A stretch of 64,000 bases of DNA from Pirellulales bacterium (GTDB taxonomy: Bacteria > Planctomycetota > Planctomycetia > Pirellulales > JACPPG01): NCBI GenBank assembly GCA_036499395.1, contig DASYDW010000100.1:62001-126000 (forward strand), written 5' to 3'. Numbering within the stretch: position 1 is the stretch's first letter; every line of letters begins with the position of its first letter. The notes under the pieces were generated by a model, which was not told where the DNA came from, did not search any database, and saw only the letters and a list, made by a program, of their open reading frames with translations. The position numbers and the translations under genes are program-made. Below, in pieces: positions 1 through 9,003 of this stretch.

Positions 1-1
1 C

Positions 2-136
2 TGGGGTACGGTCCTGGCCACCGCGGCCGATGGCGAAGGCGTGATCTATGCGGACCTCGATCTTGCGCGCGTAAGTGCGATCCGGGAGCGCTTGCCTGCC
101 CTATCGCATCGTCGGCCGATTCTGCGGCCGCGTTAG
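2..136 (+). CDS. Carbon-nitrogen hydrolase (nitrilase family), C-terminal fragment
   Basis: The window opens inside this gene; only the last 44 codons are present, ending at TAG 134-136. The fragment reads WGTVLATAADGEGVIYADLD and ends RERLPALSHRRPILRPR. This is the usual end of nitrilase-superfamily amidases, where a strand with G.VLA and a strand with the D of the last sheet precede a helix with R..LP and a final hRRP tail. The catalytic Glu-Lys-Cys residues lie upstream of the window, so the substrate cannot be judged. Family members hydrolyse omega-amides, deaminated glutathione or carbamoyl compounds in the cytoplasm. The call rests on the tail motif alone. Confidence 0.7.
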   Translation, partial: WGTVLATAADGEGVIYADLDLARVSAIRERLPALSHRRPILRPR

Positions 137-1238
137 CGCACAGCGGAGCCGGCGCGCATCGGCAAGTGTGTTCAATAATTTTTATTCGCGCGGTTGCAGA
201 AAAAAATTGCGACGAAATGTGCGTGAAGAATTCGACGGGCCTCATCGTACGATATCCGTTCGCATGCTTTGCAAACAGCGAAGATGCAAGGCGCGGGTCA
301 TTGTGTTGAAGAAATGCAAGTGATTTTTTTGGATGTTGTTGCAGTGATACGCTGTAACGCGCGAACTTTGCTCGCGTTTGATTTTCGTTCTTGACAATCG
401 TCGCTCAGATCGCAAAATACGCGGGTACGTGACTGAGAGTTTGCGATTCGCGTTCACGGGCCATCACGTTCATCGATCATGCCGACGCGAATCGATTTCA
501 ACCGACCTGTCGTTTCGTTAGGGCGCGCGGCGGATTTACGTGTGATTCAATGCGGATCGCACTGCGCGCCTGGGGCGGTCGATTCGTCGAGGTCGCGTTT
601 GGGTGCGAGATTGGTGGCAGGCAAAGTTCCGCATTCGCGCTATGAAGCGTGGGCGCGGTTTGCAGCATGGGACGCCGGCTGGCATAAAGTCGCAAGATTG
701 CATTTTACAAAACACCGCGGCGCGTCGGCTCGGTCCGGCCTGTTGCGACCCGTAGCACAGTTCTACCCGGCAATATCCTTGAGATTTGGGCTCGATTATT
801 TTCGGCTCGATGAAACTGGGGGCGGCGACTGAGGGAGCGACTGCCGGCTGCCGGACCTTGGTCCGCGTCGCGGCACGGATTCCCCCCTGTTTTTTTTCTG
901 CGGTCGGGCCACGGAATCGGCCAGCCGCAGAACTCGGGGCATTGCCGGGGAGAACTGGGCATTCTATCGCCTGTGTGACGTGCCTTCTTTTGCCTTGCCG
1001 TTCAGACTGCCGGCTCGTCGATCGCATGGCTCTCGGCCGACTATAATGCAGTTGGTGATTGCGCTCGCACGCCGCGCCATGATGTGGTCGTATTTCTCGC
1101 GGCGCCTCCGGCGTACGAAAAACGGCAGGGCGCTGGTCACAGTTTTCTGCACCGACCATTCGTGCATCTTGAGCGCCGTTTGGTGTATCAGCGTCATGCA
1201 GGTTGCTCTGGATTGCGACGAGGGACTGGCTGGCATTC
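137..1238. other. 1.1 kb intergenic region, no gene supported
   Basis: No open frame here has a ribosome binding site or recognisable protein. The stretch 170-480 is clearly more AT-rich than its surroundings. It holds one promoter-like pair on the plus strand: TTGACA at 391-396 and CAAAAT at 413-418 with a 16-base spacer. No convincing gene follows it. The leader of folK occupies the right end. Confidence 0.5.
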
Positions 1239-2252
1239 ATGAGTCTCTGTCTGGTCGCACTGGGATCGAACGTCGGGGATCGACAGCAAGCGCTCGCGCG
1301 TTCAGTTGCCCAACTTGACGCGCTCGAGGGTTGCCAGGTGCGCGCGTGCAGCAGTTGGCACGAGACCGTTGCTGTGGGAGGTCCACCGGGGCAGACGCCA
1401 TTCCTGAATGGTGCTGTCGTTCTAGAAACCTCGCAGCCACCTGCGCAATTGCTGGGGATACTTAACGAGATCGAAGCCATGCTGGGGCGCACCCGCGATG
1501 TGCGCTGGGGGCCGCGCACGGTCGATCTCGACATGCTTCTATACGATGAATTGATTCTCGACTCGGCACAGCTAACGCTGCCGCATCCGCGGATGGCATT
1601 CCGCAAATTCGTCATCGAGCCGGCCGCTGAAATAGCCGGAGAGTGGCGTCACCCGACCATTGGTTGGACGCTTAAAAAGTTGCGAGATCACTTGCGGCAT
1701 GCCACTCCCTATGTGGCTATCACGGGGGCACCGCTTGCGGGGAATTCGCAGCTAGCGGCGCGGCTGGCTGAAAGTTTCGACGCCCGATTGATTCGCGACG
1801 CTGGGACCGTGGTGCAGCCCTCGCAGCCCGCCGCGGATTCGGCTGGCCGGCGACTGCAGGCAGAGATAGAATCGATCATCCGGCGCCGGCAACTGCTTGA
1901 TCGAGAATCGTGGGAACAGCCAGAGCGACTGGCTATCAGCGATTTTTGGCTCGAACAGTCGCGGGCTTACGGCGGTATCCTGGACGCACGCGAATCGGCC
2001 ACGCTTGCCGGGGCTGTTGACGAGGCGTGTCGCGGAGTTATCCGCCCCAAGCTGCTGATCCAGCTGGGAGCGACGGCTCCCCACGGTCGAGGTGCAACGA
2101 GCGGCGCGGCTGAGAACGTTGACGCCACGATGCACGAGGCAATTGTCGCCGTCGCGACGCGGCCCGGTGTCGGACCGCTCCTTCGATTGACTGACTCTGA
2201 ATCCGAGGTGCAGTTGGCCGAGGCTAAGGCCGCGATTTTGGCCATGAGTTAA
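1239..2252 (+). CDS. folK: 6-hydroxymethyl-7,8-dihydropterin pyrophosphokinase fused to a deoxynucleoside kinase-like domain
   Basis: Residues 3-155 are FolK, which transfers pyrophosphate from ATP to hydroxymethyl-dihydropterin in folate synthesis. Supporting motifs are VALGSNVGDR (6-15), FLNGAV (55-60), GPRTVDLDMLLY (91-102, with the metal-binding Asp pair) and LPHPR (114-118). The remaining 180 residues look like a deoxynucleoside kinase: a phosphate-loop-like GAPLAGNS (163-170), SDFWLEQSRAY (234-244) and RPKLLIQL (269-276). FolK-dNK fusions are known in some bacterial phyla. The loop has Asn where the catalytic Walker A Lys should be, so the second domain may be inactive. ATG 1239 is chosen because FolK homology begins there; an in-frame start at 1203 adds 12 unrelated residues. 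panC follows 43 bases downstream. Confidence 0.9.
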   Translation: MSLCLVALGSNVGDRQQALARSVAQLDALEGCQVRACSSWHETVAVGGPPGQTPFLNGAVVLETSQPPAQLLGILNEIEAMLGRTRDVRWGPRTVDLDMLLYDELILDSAQLTLPHPRMAFRKFVIEPAAEIAGEWRHPTIGWTLKKLRDHLRHATPYVAITGAPLAGNSQLAARLAESFDARLIRDAGTVVQPSQPAADSAGRRLQAEIESIIRRRQLLDRESWEQPERLAISDFWLEQSRAYGGILDARESATLAGAVDEACRGVIRPKLLIQLGATAPHGRGATSGAAENVDATMHEAIVAVATRPGVGPLLRLTDSESEVQLAEAKAAILAMS

Positions 2253-2295
2253 TCGATTTGATAACGAGGCGACAGAAGATTATTTTCCGTTCAAT

Positions 2296-3192
2296 ATGAA
2301 GCCTGCAATTGTGTCACCGTCGGTGAGCCGCGTCCGTTGCCGCATTGTTACAACCCGCGCCGAGGTGCGAGAGTGTATCGCTGCCTGGCGCGCCGCGGGA
2401 GAATCCGTGGGCCTGGTGCCGACGATGGGGGCTTTGCATGCGGGACATCTGAGTCTGGTGGACGCGGCAAAGCAGGAATGCACGCGCGTGGTGGCGACGG
2501 TGTTCGTCAATCCTACGCAGTTCGGCCCTGGTGAAGACTTTGAGCGTTATCCGCGTAATCTCGACGCGGATGTGTCGCTCTTGGCGCCGCGTGGTGTCGA
2601 TCTGGTCTTTGCGCCTTCGCCGCGTGAGATATATAGGTCGGGGCATGCCACGATGGTCGAGATGTCAGGCGTAGCCGAACCGCTGGAAGGGAAATTTCGT
2701 CCAGGGCATTTTCGCGGGGTGGCCACGGTTGTGTTGAAGTTGTTCAACATCGTGGCGCCGGACAGCGCGTTTTTCGGACAAAAGGACTTTCAGCAATCGC
2801 TGGTCGTGCGGCATCTGGTCGATGATTTGGACGTCCCGGTTGCGATTCGCGTTTGCCCCACGATGCGCGAGACCGACGGCCTGGCGATGAGTTCGCGAAA
2901 TGCGTACCTATCGGCGGATGATCGCAGTAAGGCGCTGGTGCTCAGCCGCAGCCTGGCAGCCGCGTGCGAGTTGTTCGCCACTGGGCAGCATGATGCGGCG
3001 CTCATCAAGGCTGCTATGCAGAGACTTTTCGATGAGGCGCCGGGCCTGACGTTGGACTACCTGGCGCTCGCGGATTGCGACACGCTGGCCGAAGTCCAGA
3101 AGGCAACGGCCACGACCGTGGCCCTGATCGCAGCCCGCCTGTCTGGCGTTCGTCTGATCGACAATTGCCTCTTAGGCCAAGGAATAAAATAG
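2296..3192 (+). CDS. panC: Pantothenate synthetase
   Basis: This enzyme joins pantoate and beta-alanine with ATP to make pantothenate, the coenzyme A precursor, in the cytoplasm. The 298-residue product has the family's normal length. It shows the HIGH-like nucleotidyl-transferase motif PTMGALHAGH (42-51), VFVNPTQFGPGEDF for pantoate binding, the conserved EGKFRPGHFRGVATVV segment, FGQKDFQQ and the KMSKS-equivalent region MSSRNAYL. The start at 2296 follows folK by 43 bases, suggesting a folK-panC transcription unit; no strong Shine-Dalgarno is visible, and the first 12 residues are unrelated to the family. Confidence 0.96.
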   Translation: MKPAIVSPSVSRVRCRIVTTRAEVRECIAAWRAAGESVGLVPTMGALHAGHLSLVDAAKQECTRVVATVFVNPTQFGPGEDFERYPRNLDADVSLLAPRGVDLVFAPSPREIYRSGHATMVEMSGVAEPLEGKFRPGHFRGVATVVLKLFNIVAPDSAFFGQKDFQQSLVVRHLVDDLDVPVAIRVCPTMRETDGLAMSSRNAYLSADDRSKALVLSRSLAAACELFATGQHDAALIKAAMQRLFDEAPGLTLDYLALADCDTLAEVQKATATTVALIAARLSGVRLIDNCLLGQGIK

Positions 3193-3337
3193 TGGGCAGA
3201 CGGCAGCAGCCAGTGAATGGTCGTCGCTTGCTTGCCAGAGGAGAGTCGCTAGAAGTAGCTGGGCCGTCAATAATCGTGGATTGAATTAGCGCCCGAGTTT
3301 TTCTGTTAACTGCCTACTGTCCACTATCAACTAAATC

Positions 3338-4609
3338 ATGCGTTCCACTTTGTTCTATATCCCGGCCGAGGTTGCTGGCTGGCCACTGTTTGGCTGGGGG
3401 ATAATTCTCGCCATTTGGGCGGTCGCTAGTGTTTTGCTACTGGCGTGGCTCATTCGACGGCAAGGATTCAATCGCGATACGCGCGGCTACGTGCCGGTCC
3501 TATTGCTTCTGGCGATCGTGATTATTTACCTGCTGCCTGCGATCTCAGACGCCAATGGTTTACCGGTGCGCGGCTATGGCGTGATGTTGTTGCTGGCGGT
3601 CGTTTCGGGTGTCGGCATGGCCGCCTATCGCGCGCGGCGCATGGGGGTCGATCCGGAATTGATTTTGTCGCTGGCATTCTGGCTCTTCGTCAGTGGGATT
3701 CTAGGCGCCAGATTGTTTTATCTGATCGAGTATTGGGACCAGCTCGTTGCCGGCAAATCGTTGAAGCAGACGCTGGTAGCCGCGATCAGCATTCAAGAAG
3801 GTGGACTCGTCGTCTACGGCATGTTGGTCGTCGGCGGTTTGGCACTGATTGCGTTTATCTACCGGCACCGGTTGCCGGGTTTAGCCTTGGCGGATTTGAT
3901 CGCTCCGAGTGTTGTCCTGGGGCTCGGATTGGGACGGCTGGGATGCTTTCTCAACGGATGCTGTTTCGGCGGGCCGTGCGAATTACCTTGGGCCGTTCGA
4001 TTTCCCGCCGGCAGCCCACCGCACGAGCAGCAGGTTCGCTTGGGGCAGGTCTATGGTCTGCTGGTCGCGGCCGACGCGGACCATCATCCGATTGTGGGCG
4101 AGATTTATGGAAACCTGCCTGCGGCCGGGATCGGTGTCACGGGAGGGGATCGCATATTGTCGATCAATGGCCATGACGTTTCGACGCTCGAAGAAGCGCA
4201 AGAGCAATTGGTTAACACGTTCGTCGCGGAAAAAACGTTGGAACTGAAAGTGGCGGGCGGATTTCTACGGCTGTCCGCACTGCCAGGCACGCACGAACAC
4301 AGCCGCCCGGTGCATCCAACGCAGCTTTACAGCGCGATCGACGCCTTTCTGCTCTGTCTTTTTTTGATTGCATATTATCCGTATCGCCAACACGATGGTG
4401 AGCTTACGGCCATGACGTTGACGATCCACGCGGTGAGTCGTTTTCTGCTCGAAATCATCCGCACCGACGAAGGCCCCGTCTTCGGCACCGGTCTGAGCAT
4501 CTCGCAGAACATCAGCCTGATCGTGCTGGTGGTCGGTATCGGCATCTGGATTTATGTCCTGCGTGGGCCGCGCGGATCGGTCTGGCCGGCGGAGCCCGTG
4601 GCCGCCTGA
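3338..4609 (+). CDS. lgt: Prolipoprotein diacylglyceryl transferase with an inserted PDZ domain
   Basis: Lgt moves diacylglycerol from phosphatidylglycerol to the lipobox Cys of prolipoproteins in the inner membrane. Several membrane helices are visible (about 15-38, 50-70, 80-97, 108-130, 155-175, 185-203, 333-347, 390-408). Family landmarks are RGYGVML (78-84), EGGLVVYGML (154-163), the signature GLGRLGCFLNGCCFGG (197-212), HPTQLYSA (326-333) and SRFLLE (367-372). At 423 residues it is about 130 longer than common Lgt proteins. The excess is one block, about 233-315, between the signature and HPTQLYSA, with PDZ features: AAGIGVTGGDRILSINGHDV and LELKVAGG. Many lipoproteins in this window would be its substrates. 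Confidence 0.94.
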   Translation: MRSTLFYIPAEVAGWPLFGWGIILAIWAVASVLLLAWLIRRQGFNRDTRGYVPVLLLLAIVIIYLLPAISDANGLPVRGYGVMLLLAVVSGVGMAAYRARRMGVDPELILSLAFWLFVSGILGARLFYLIEYWDQLVAGKSLKQTLVAAISIQEGGLVVYGMLVVGGLALIAFIYRHRLPGLALADLIAPSVVLGLGLGRLGCFLNGCCFGGPCELPWAVRFPAGSPPHEQQVRLGQVYGLLVAADADHHPIVGEIYGNLPAAGIGVTGGDRILSINGHDVSTLEEAQEQLVNTFVAEKTLELKVAGGFLRLSALPGTHEHSRPVHPTQLYSAIDAFLLCLFLIAYYPYRQHDGELTAMTLTIHAVSRFLLEIIRTDEGPVFGTGLSISQNISLIVLVVGIGIWIYVLRGPRGSVWPAEPVAA

Positions 4610-4916
4610 TTCCGCTCGATGGCCGGCCTGCCGGGGCAGGGCTTCTTGCGATTCTGAACGCGGCTGGACGATCCTTCGCCGGAAAATCGCCGCCACTGCC
4701 GGGCGTTGTTAGAATGCGGAAATGCCTGCTCGCCACGTTCCCCGGCGCGATCTGCTGCCAGATTGCTTAGTTCCGGCGACCGCAGGGCATTCGGGAGAAG
4801 CATTGTCGATTCGGACCGATTACTGTGCCGGTACCTAATAATCCTTGGGCGGCGGCGAATCATACTGGTGGGGCCAATCGTCGCGAAGTGCGCCGCGCGT
4901 TCCTCGGAGGGATCTC
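4610..4916. other. Intergenic region after lgt
   Basis: A short GC-rich inverted repeat CCTGCC/GGCAGG at 4627-4640 lies just after the lgt stop and is followed by GCTTCTT; it might be a weak terminator. Nothing else was recognised in the 307 bases. Confidence 0.3.
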
Positions 4917-5249
4917 ATGCTCGAACTGTTAATGAATAACCCTTGGCTGATCGTCTGCGGCTTGGTGGCCTTTGTCATTGTTGCCTGCACCGCTATCGTG
5001 TTCATTACGGACTACCTGCGCAGGTCGCATCAGGCCGAAATCGACGCGGCGCTCAAGCAAGAGATGCTCGCCCGCGGCATGACGGCCACGGATATCAAAA
5101 CGGTCCTCGAAGCAAGTGCCGACGGCGAGGCCGCGCGGCTGGCGCTGGCCGGCAATCACGGGGTGCGCGTCGGCCTTGGTTCATTCCAGGTCGAGGTTGG
5201 GGGAAGAGACAAGGCTACGCCCGCGGAATCGGCGGCGTCGCGCGCATAG
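4917..5249 (+). CDS. Small membrane protein of unknown function
   Basis: A 110-residue protein with one hydrophobic segment (about 9-29, WLIVCGLVAFVIVACTAIVF) followed by a charged helix (RRSHQAEIDAALKQEMLARG) and the segment MTATDIKTVLEASA. This layout suggests a single-pass inner membrane protein with a cytoplasmic helical tail. No named family is recognised. The start is set at ATG 4917 because GGAGGG lies about six bases upstream; 24 further residues upstream are in frame but do not look coding. It sits alone between lgt and a methyltransferase gene on the same strand. Confidence 0.75.
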   Translation: MLELLMNNPWLIVCGLVAFVIVACTAIVFITDYLRRSHQAEIDAALKQEMLARGMTATDIKTVLEASADGEAARLALAGNHGVRVGLGSFQVEVGGRDKATPAESAASRA

Positions 5250-5335
5250 CGTCTGCTCGGGATATCTTCTCGATGGCGACGTTGCACAGGCGCAATGGCT
5301 TGCCGGTCGATTACTCGTTTTGAGGAAACGTAGCG

Positions 5336-6007
5336 ATGGTGCGCGCCTTGAACGGATATAAGGGGCTTCCGCTCGAGGGCTATCTGGCTCGCTGGTACGC
5401 CAAAATCACGCGCAACAGTCTGGCCGAATATCATCAGGCTGCTGCACAATTGGACGCGCAGGTTTCGCCGGGCGCTCGTGTGCTGGAAGTGGCGCCGGGG
5501 CCAGGGTACCTTGCCATCGAACTGGCTCGACTAGGGCGGTGCCGTGTTTCGGGGCTGGATATCAGCCGATCGTTTGTCGAGATGGCGGCCGCGAACGCCC
5601 AGCAGGCGGGCGTGTCGGTCGAATTTCATCAAGGAGACGCGGCGCTCATGCCCTTCGCCAATGACATGTTTGACTTCGTTATCTGTCGGGCGGCATTCAA
5701 GAATTTTGCGCAACCGGTGCGGGCGCTTGACGAAATGCATCGCGTGCTGAGGCCAGCCGGGCGAGCGCTGATTGTCGATCTTTCCAAAGACGCGTCCCAG
5801 TTCGAGATCAACGCGCATGTCGATGCGATGAAGCTCAGCCGCGCCAATACGGCCATCACAAAGTGGACGTTCAAGCACATGCTCCTCAAACGTGCTTACG
5901 GCCGCGCAGATTTCGAGCGGATGGCTGCCGAGAGCGCGTTCGGCGGGTGCGAAATTCAGCTCGACTCGATCGCGCTCGATATCTGGCTCACCAAACCTGC
6001 TGCATGA
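5336..6007 (+). CDS. Class I SAM-dependent methyltransferase
   Basis: The 223-residue product carries the Rossmann methyltransferase motifs: [16 protein letters not shown] (motif I, about 49-64, the SAM-binding glycine loop), [16 protein letters not shown] (the acidic end of strand 2), [18 protein letters not shown] (motif II/post-II) and [15 protein letters not shown] (motif III, the LRPGG-like turn). It resembles the UbiE/Methyltransf_11 group. The substrate is not evident. TGAGGAAACGTAGCG precedes ATG 5336 and may serve as its ribosome site. Its neighbours give no pathway clue. Confidence 0.88.
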   Translation: MVRALNGYKGLPLEGYLARWYAKITRNSLAEYHQAAAQLDAQVSPGARVLEVAPGPGYLAIELARLGRCRVSGLDISRSFVEMAAANAQQAGVSVEFHQGDAALMPFANDMFDFVICRAAFKNFAQPVRALDEMHRVLRPAGRALIVDLSKDASQFEINAHVDAMKLSRANTAITKWTFKHMLLKRAYGRADFERMAAESAFGGCEIQLDSIALDIWLTKPAA

Positions 6008-6188
6008 CCAGACCGACGGGAGGGGCTCACGAGACGCCGGCGGCGATGTTTTGCGACGACATTCACGCCCCTCTTGCGGTTCTGGCTGGTTGGGTACAAT
6101 GTCCGGCTGCGTGTCGCTGGCCATTCTCGCTCCGTGCGTGCCGTGCAGGCTTTGCGGTTGCGTTTCGCCCCTCTTCAAGGAGTTTCTC

Positions 6189-6704
6189 ATGACTGACGCC
6201 GCCGCTGGAAAAGCGTTGCCCCGTTGCTTCCTGGATCTGACCGCCGATGGCAAGCCGTTGGGGCGGATCGTCGTCGAGTTGGCCGCGGACGTTGTCCCGA
6301 AGACGGCCGAGAATTTTCGCGCCCTGTGTACAGGCGAGAAGGGCTTCGGTTTCAAGGGAAGCCCGTTCCATCGCGTGATTCCCGATTTCATGTGCCAGGG
6401 GGGAGACTTCACGCGCGCCAATGGCACAGGGGGCAAATCGATCTACGGCGAGAAGTTCGCCGACGAGAATTTCAAGCTGAAGCATAGCGGTCCAGGCGTG
6501 CTGAGCATGGCCAACGCCGGTCCGAATACTAACGGATCGCAGTTCTTCCTATGCACTGTGGCCACGCCCTGGCTGGACGGCAAGCACGTCGTCTTTGGCA
6601 AGGTTGTCGAAGGTATGGACGTCGTCAAGAAGACCGAAGGGCTTGGTTCGCGCTCGGGCGCCACGAGTGCCAAAATCCTCGTCGCCGATTGCGGGCAATT
6701 GTAA
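6189..6704 (+). CDS. Cyclophilin-type peptidylprolyl cis-trans isomerase
   Basis: A 171-residue cyclophilin without a signal peptide, so cytoplasmic; it isomerises X-Pro bonds. It has the eukaryote-like cyclophilin A architecture: [20 protein letters not shown], the catalytic Arg in [16 protein letters not shown], the [16 protein letters not shown] loop, [20 protein letters not shown], and a Trp in [15 protein letters not shown] at the position that governs cyclosporin binding. AAGGAG 8 bases before ATG 6189 fixes the start. An upstream in-frame extension to 5892 overlaps the methyltransferase gene and is not coding. Bacterial PpiA/PpiB proteins usually lack the extra loop seen here. Confidence 0.95.
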   Translation: MTDAAAGKALPRCFLDLTADGKPLGRIVVELAADVVPKTAENFRALCTGEKGFGFKGSPFHRVIPDFMCQGGDFTRANGTGGKSIYGEKFADENFKLKHSGPGVLSMANAGPNTNGSQFFLCTVATPWLDGKHVVFGKVVEGMDVVKKTEGLGSRSGATSAKILVADCGQL

Positions 6705-6997
6705 ACGAACTGCTTGCCGGGGCGCGGGCATCGATCCCCGCCTGGGGCGCCGTCACACGAAATTGCACGGAAGCGTTGCTCGCAGGTCCTAAATCGTGTG
6801 GGAAAGCTGCGCAAGTTCGCGCGCCGACGTGACATTGCGTCACACTCGCCGCTTGCCTATCATCGCGGACCGCATTTCTTCGGGCCTGGTTAGCCGGACA
6901 TGGCGTTGCGATAGCGCGCTGGCTGTGCGCGGAGATAGTTCGCGGTGGGTCGGCGTCGTTGTGTGGAAATTCAATGCGCTGTCCAGGACTCAGTAGC

Positions 6998-7234
6998 ATG
7001 GCTGTGGCTGTCAGGAATCTGATCTGCATTATCGCGATGGCCGCCGTTGGCATTGCGAGCGGTTGCGCATCGCCAGCGGCGAACAATGGCGCCGTAGCGA
7101 ACTCCGCCGCCGCGCCGGCGACGACCAAGGAAACGCCGACTGACGCGGCGCAAACTGACGCCGTGAGGAAGTCATACTCAATGCCTGGCATGTGTGCGAT
7201 CGTTGTCGGTGGCCCGTCGACCGATTCCGGTTGA
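6998..7234 (+). CDS. Small putative lipoprotein
   Basis: A 78-residue product whose N-terminus (MAVAVRNLICIIAMAAVGIASGC) has a basic residue, a hydrophobic core and a lipobox-like ASGC, so Cys would be lipidated by Lgt. The rest is Ala/Thr-rich and low in complexity. ATG 6998 is preferred over 6959 because the signal peptide begins there; the ribosome site (AGGA about 10 bases upstream) is weak. No family is recognised, and it could be a chance frame. Confidence 0.5.
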   Translation: MAVAVRNLICIIAMAAVGIASGCASPAANNGAVANSAAAPATTKETPTDAAQTDAVRKSYSMPGMCAIVVGGPSTDSG

Positions 7235-7418
7235 GAGGTTTCGGCGAGAAGCGGTGGCGCTTGAAGTCTCTTTCGTTAAGTGCCATGGCGCGGTGGATGG
7301 CGGGTTCAGACGATCGACCGTTGCTGACGGATTTTTAGACAAACGGTAGAATGGCTGATGTAAACGATCGTCGGGGCCCAGAAGCGCGCCTCCTGGAATT
7401 CATCGAGAGGGATTTTTC

Positions 7419-8282
7419 ATGATGACTCGTCGACGATACGACGATGCCATGCTGAGTAAGCAAACGGCCCGGCCCCGCTGGTTTTGCGCGATCATGGCTT
7501 CGCTCCTGATCGGCGCAGCAATGTCGGCGATTAGCTACGCGCAGGACGCTGCTGAGGCGGATACGAGCGATCTGACGGAATCCGTCTTGGGCGCGCGGTT
7601 GCGCGAAGATGATGGCAAGGTCTTCGTCACGCAAGTCAAGCGTGGTGGCCGCGCTGATCGGGCCGGCATTCGTCCTGGCGACCAATTGGCTTCGATCGAG
7701 CAACACAGTATCAAGTCAATTCCGGACGTGCTCAAGATCTTGAAGCATGTGCAACCGGGTCATGGCGTCGTGATGAGCGTGATTCCGAAAGCGGGCCCGC
7801 GCCAGTTGTACATGAGCGCCTCGGGCAGTCCGGGCGCTAGTCCCACGCCCAGCGGCGCGTTGTTGGGCGCCACGTTAACTGATTCCGCGGGCACGGTCAT
7901 CGTTGGGCCGTTGTCCATGGATGGACCAGCGGTTAATGCGGGCGTTCGCTCGGGTGACGTAATCGTGGCATTCGACGGTAAAAAGGTTACCGCCCGGACA
8001 CAAGTCATGGCATTGATGAATAACCACGACCCTGGAAATCGCGTCGACATCGTCATCAAACGGGGCGGCTGGCAACGCACCCTGCCGGTCACACTCGGGT
8101 CCAAGGCGTTGGTTTCGACACTGCCGAAAATGAGCGTTCCGCCCGTCGGACAACAGCCCCAGCAGCAAGTGGGCAAGCCGGTTGTCAGTCAAGACGATCC
8201 TGCGGATGAATGGGCGGACGAAAAAGAGGCCGAGGACATCTACAACGTCAACGATCGGGCCCTCTATACCGATTTCGATTGA
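7419..8282 (+). CDS. Secreted protein with two PDZ domains
   Basis: The 287-residue product has a long N-terminus with a hydrophobic stretch (WFCAIMASLLIGAAMSAISYA, about 24-44) ending at an AQD-type cleavage site. Two PDZ domains follow: about 53-130 (LGARLREDDGKVFVTQVK then RADRAGIRPGDQLASI) and about 147-225 (LGATLTDSAGTVIVGPL then PAVNAGVRSGDVIVAFDGKK). No protease domain is present, so it may act as a periplasmic peptide-binding adaptor. The C-terminus is Pro/Gln-rich, then acidic. GAGAGGG 7 bases before ATG 7419 supports the start. PDZ-only secreted proteins are frequent in planctomycetes; partner unknown. Confidence 0.85.
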   Translation: MMTRRRYDDAMLSKQTARPRWFCAIMASLLIGAAMSAISYAQDAAEADTSDLTESVLGARLREDDGKVFVTQVKRGGRADRAGIRPGDQLASIEQHSIKSIPDVLKILKHVQPGHGVVMSVIPKAGPRQLYMSASGSPGASPTPSGALLGATLTDSAGTVIVGPLSMDGPAVNAGVRSGDVIVAFDGKKVTARTQVMALMNNHDPGNRVDIVIKRGGWQRTLPVTLGSKALVSTLPKMSVPPVGQQPQQQVGKPVVSQDDPADEWADEKEAEDIYNVNDRALYTDFD

Positions 8283-8331
8283 GCGCAATCGTAGCGCGCC
8301 TCGTTAAATCGACATCTCACCCTATTAAAGT

Positions 8332-8358
8332 GCGGCACGAGCAAAGCGCTCGTGCCGC
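8332..8358. terminator. 11-bp perfect hairpin between convergent genes
   Basis: GCGGCACGAGC (8332-8342) pairs perfectly with GCTCGTGCCGC (8348-8358) around a 5-base loop. It sits between the double-PDZ gene and the lipoprotein gene that converges on it, as expected for a shared terminator. No T run follows on either strand, so it may need Rho or only protect mRNA ends. Confidence 0.5.
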
Positions 8359-8434
8359 GCAACATCAATCGCAAATGCAGGTCCCGTCGCCGTCGTTCCG
8401 GGGCGGGACCGTTTCATTTGTCATTGCGGCCCGT

Positions 8435-8617
8435 TTACGGGTTGGCGGCTGGCGGATTCTTGCCAGACGATTCGACGGTCGAGGTCTCGGTCTTCGTCGT
8501 CGTTCCCTCAGGGGTCGAGACCGTGGTCTTTTTTTCGACTTTTGCCTTCTCGCTGCAGCCTGTGACCGACAACGAGGTAAAGCTCAGGGCCAGGAAGAGC
8601 ATCAGAAATCGCGTCAT
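8435..8617 (-). CDS. Small lipoprotein
   Basis: A 60-residue product with a classical lipoprotein signal: MTRFLMLFLALSFTSLSVTGC, lipobox VTGC with lipidated Cys21. The mature part is short, Lys/Thr/Ser-rich (KAKVEKKTTVSTPEG, TTTKTETSTVESS) and probably disordered. GGGAG lies 8 bases before the ATG. Such tiny Thr/Lys-rich lipoproteins are common in planctomycetes; no function is known to me. Convergent with the double-PDZ gene. Confidence 0.85.
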   Translation of the reverse strand: MTRFLMLFLALSFTSLSVTGCSEKAKVEKKTTVSTPEGTTTKTETSTVESSGKNPPAANP

Positions 8618-9003
8618 GAGAGTACTCCCAACTTGTCCGGGTAATTTGGAATTGGCGGTGTACGCTCACCGCCCTTATTCGATGGGATGCGGTTCGCGCG
8701 TCATTAATTCCCGACTTTCGAAGATTGCGTCAATCAAAGTTCGATTTGTTGCCGGGTGTGGAGGTTTGCTGACCATATTGGGCTGCGACCGATCAACGCA
8801 TTGAATGTCTTGAGACCCTCTTTATCTGCCGTCCGGTCAGGTCTCTAAAGAAACAATCGTCGCAGCGATCAATCGTCCAGTTCACGTCAACGGGCAAAAA
8901 ACCAGCCCGCAGACGGCAAGTAACTCGACAAGTGACTCGACGCCGACGGAGAAAGTCGTTCCAATCTGCGTGGCAGGTCGCACGCTCGATTAAGGATGGC
9001 TGC
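8618..9003. other. Divergent intergenic region
   Basis: This stretch separates the small lipoprotein gene (minus) from the LEPR-XLL/dockerin gene (plus) and must hold both promoters. An inverted pair GAGACC/GGTCTC (about 8812-8845) is visible; no confident promoter could be picked. Confidence 0.35.

Noticed and set aside
479..832. 117-codon frame in the first intergenic gap, downstream of a TTGACA-like promoter
   Set aside because: No ribosome binding site, no recognisable protein and no typical codon use; the promoter-like pair may be chance.
536..1615. Long antisense open frame opposite the folK gene and its upstream region
   Set aside because: The product is Arg/Ser/Pro-rich with no family features; the sense strand carries the unmistakable FolK motifs. 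It is a GC-rich shadow.
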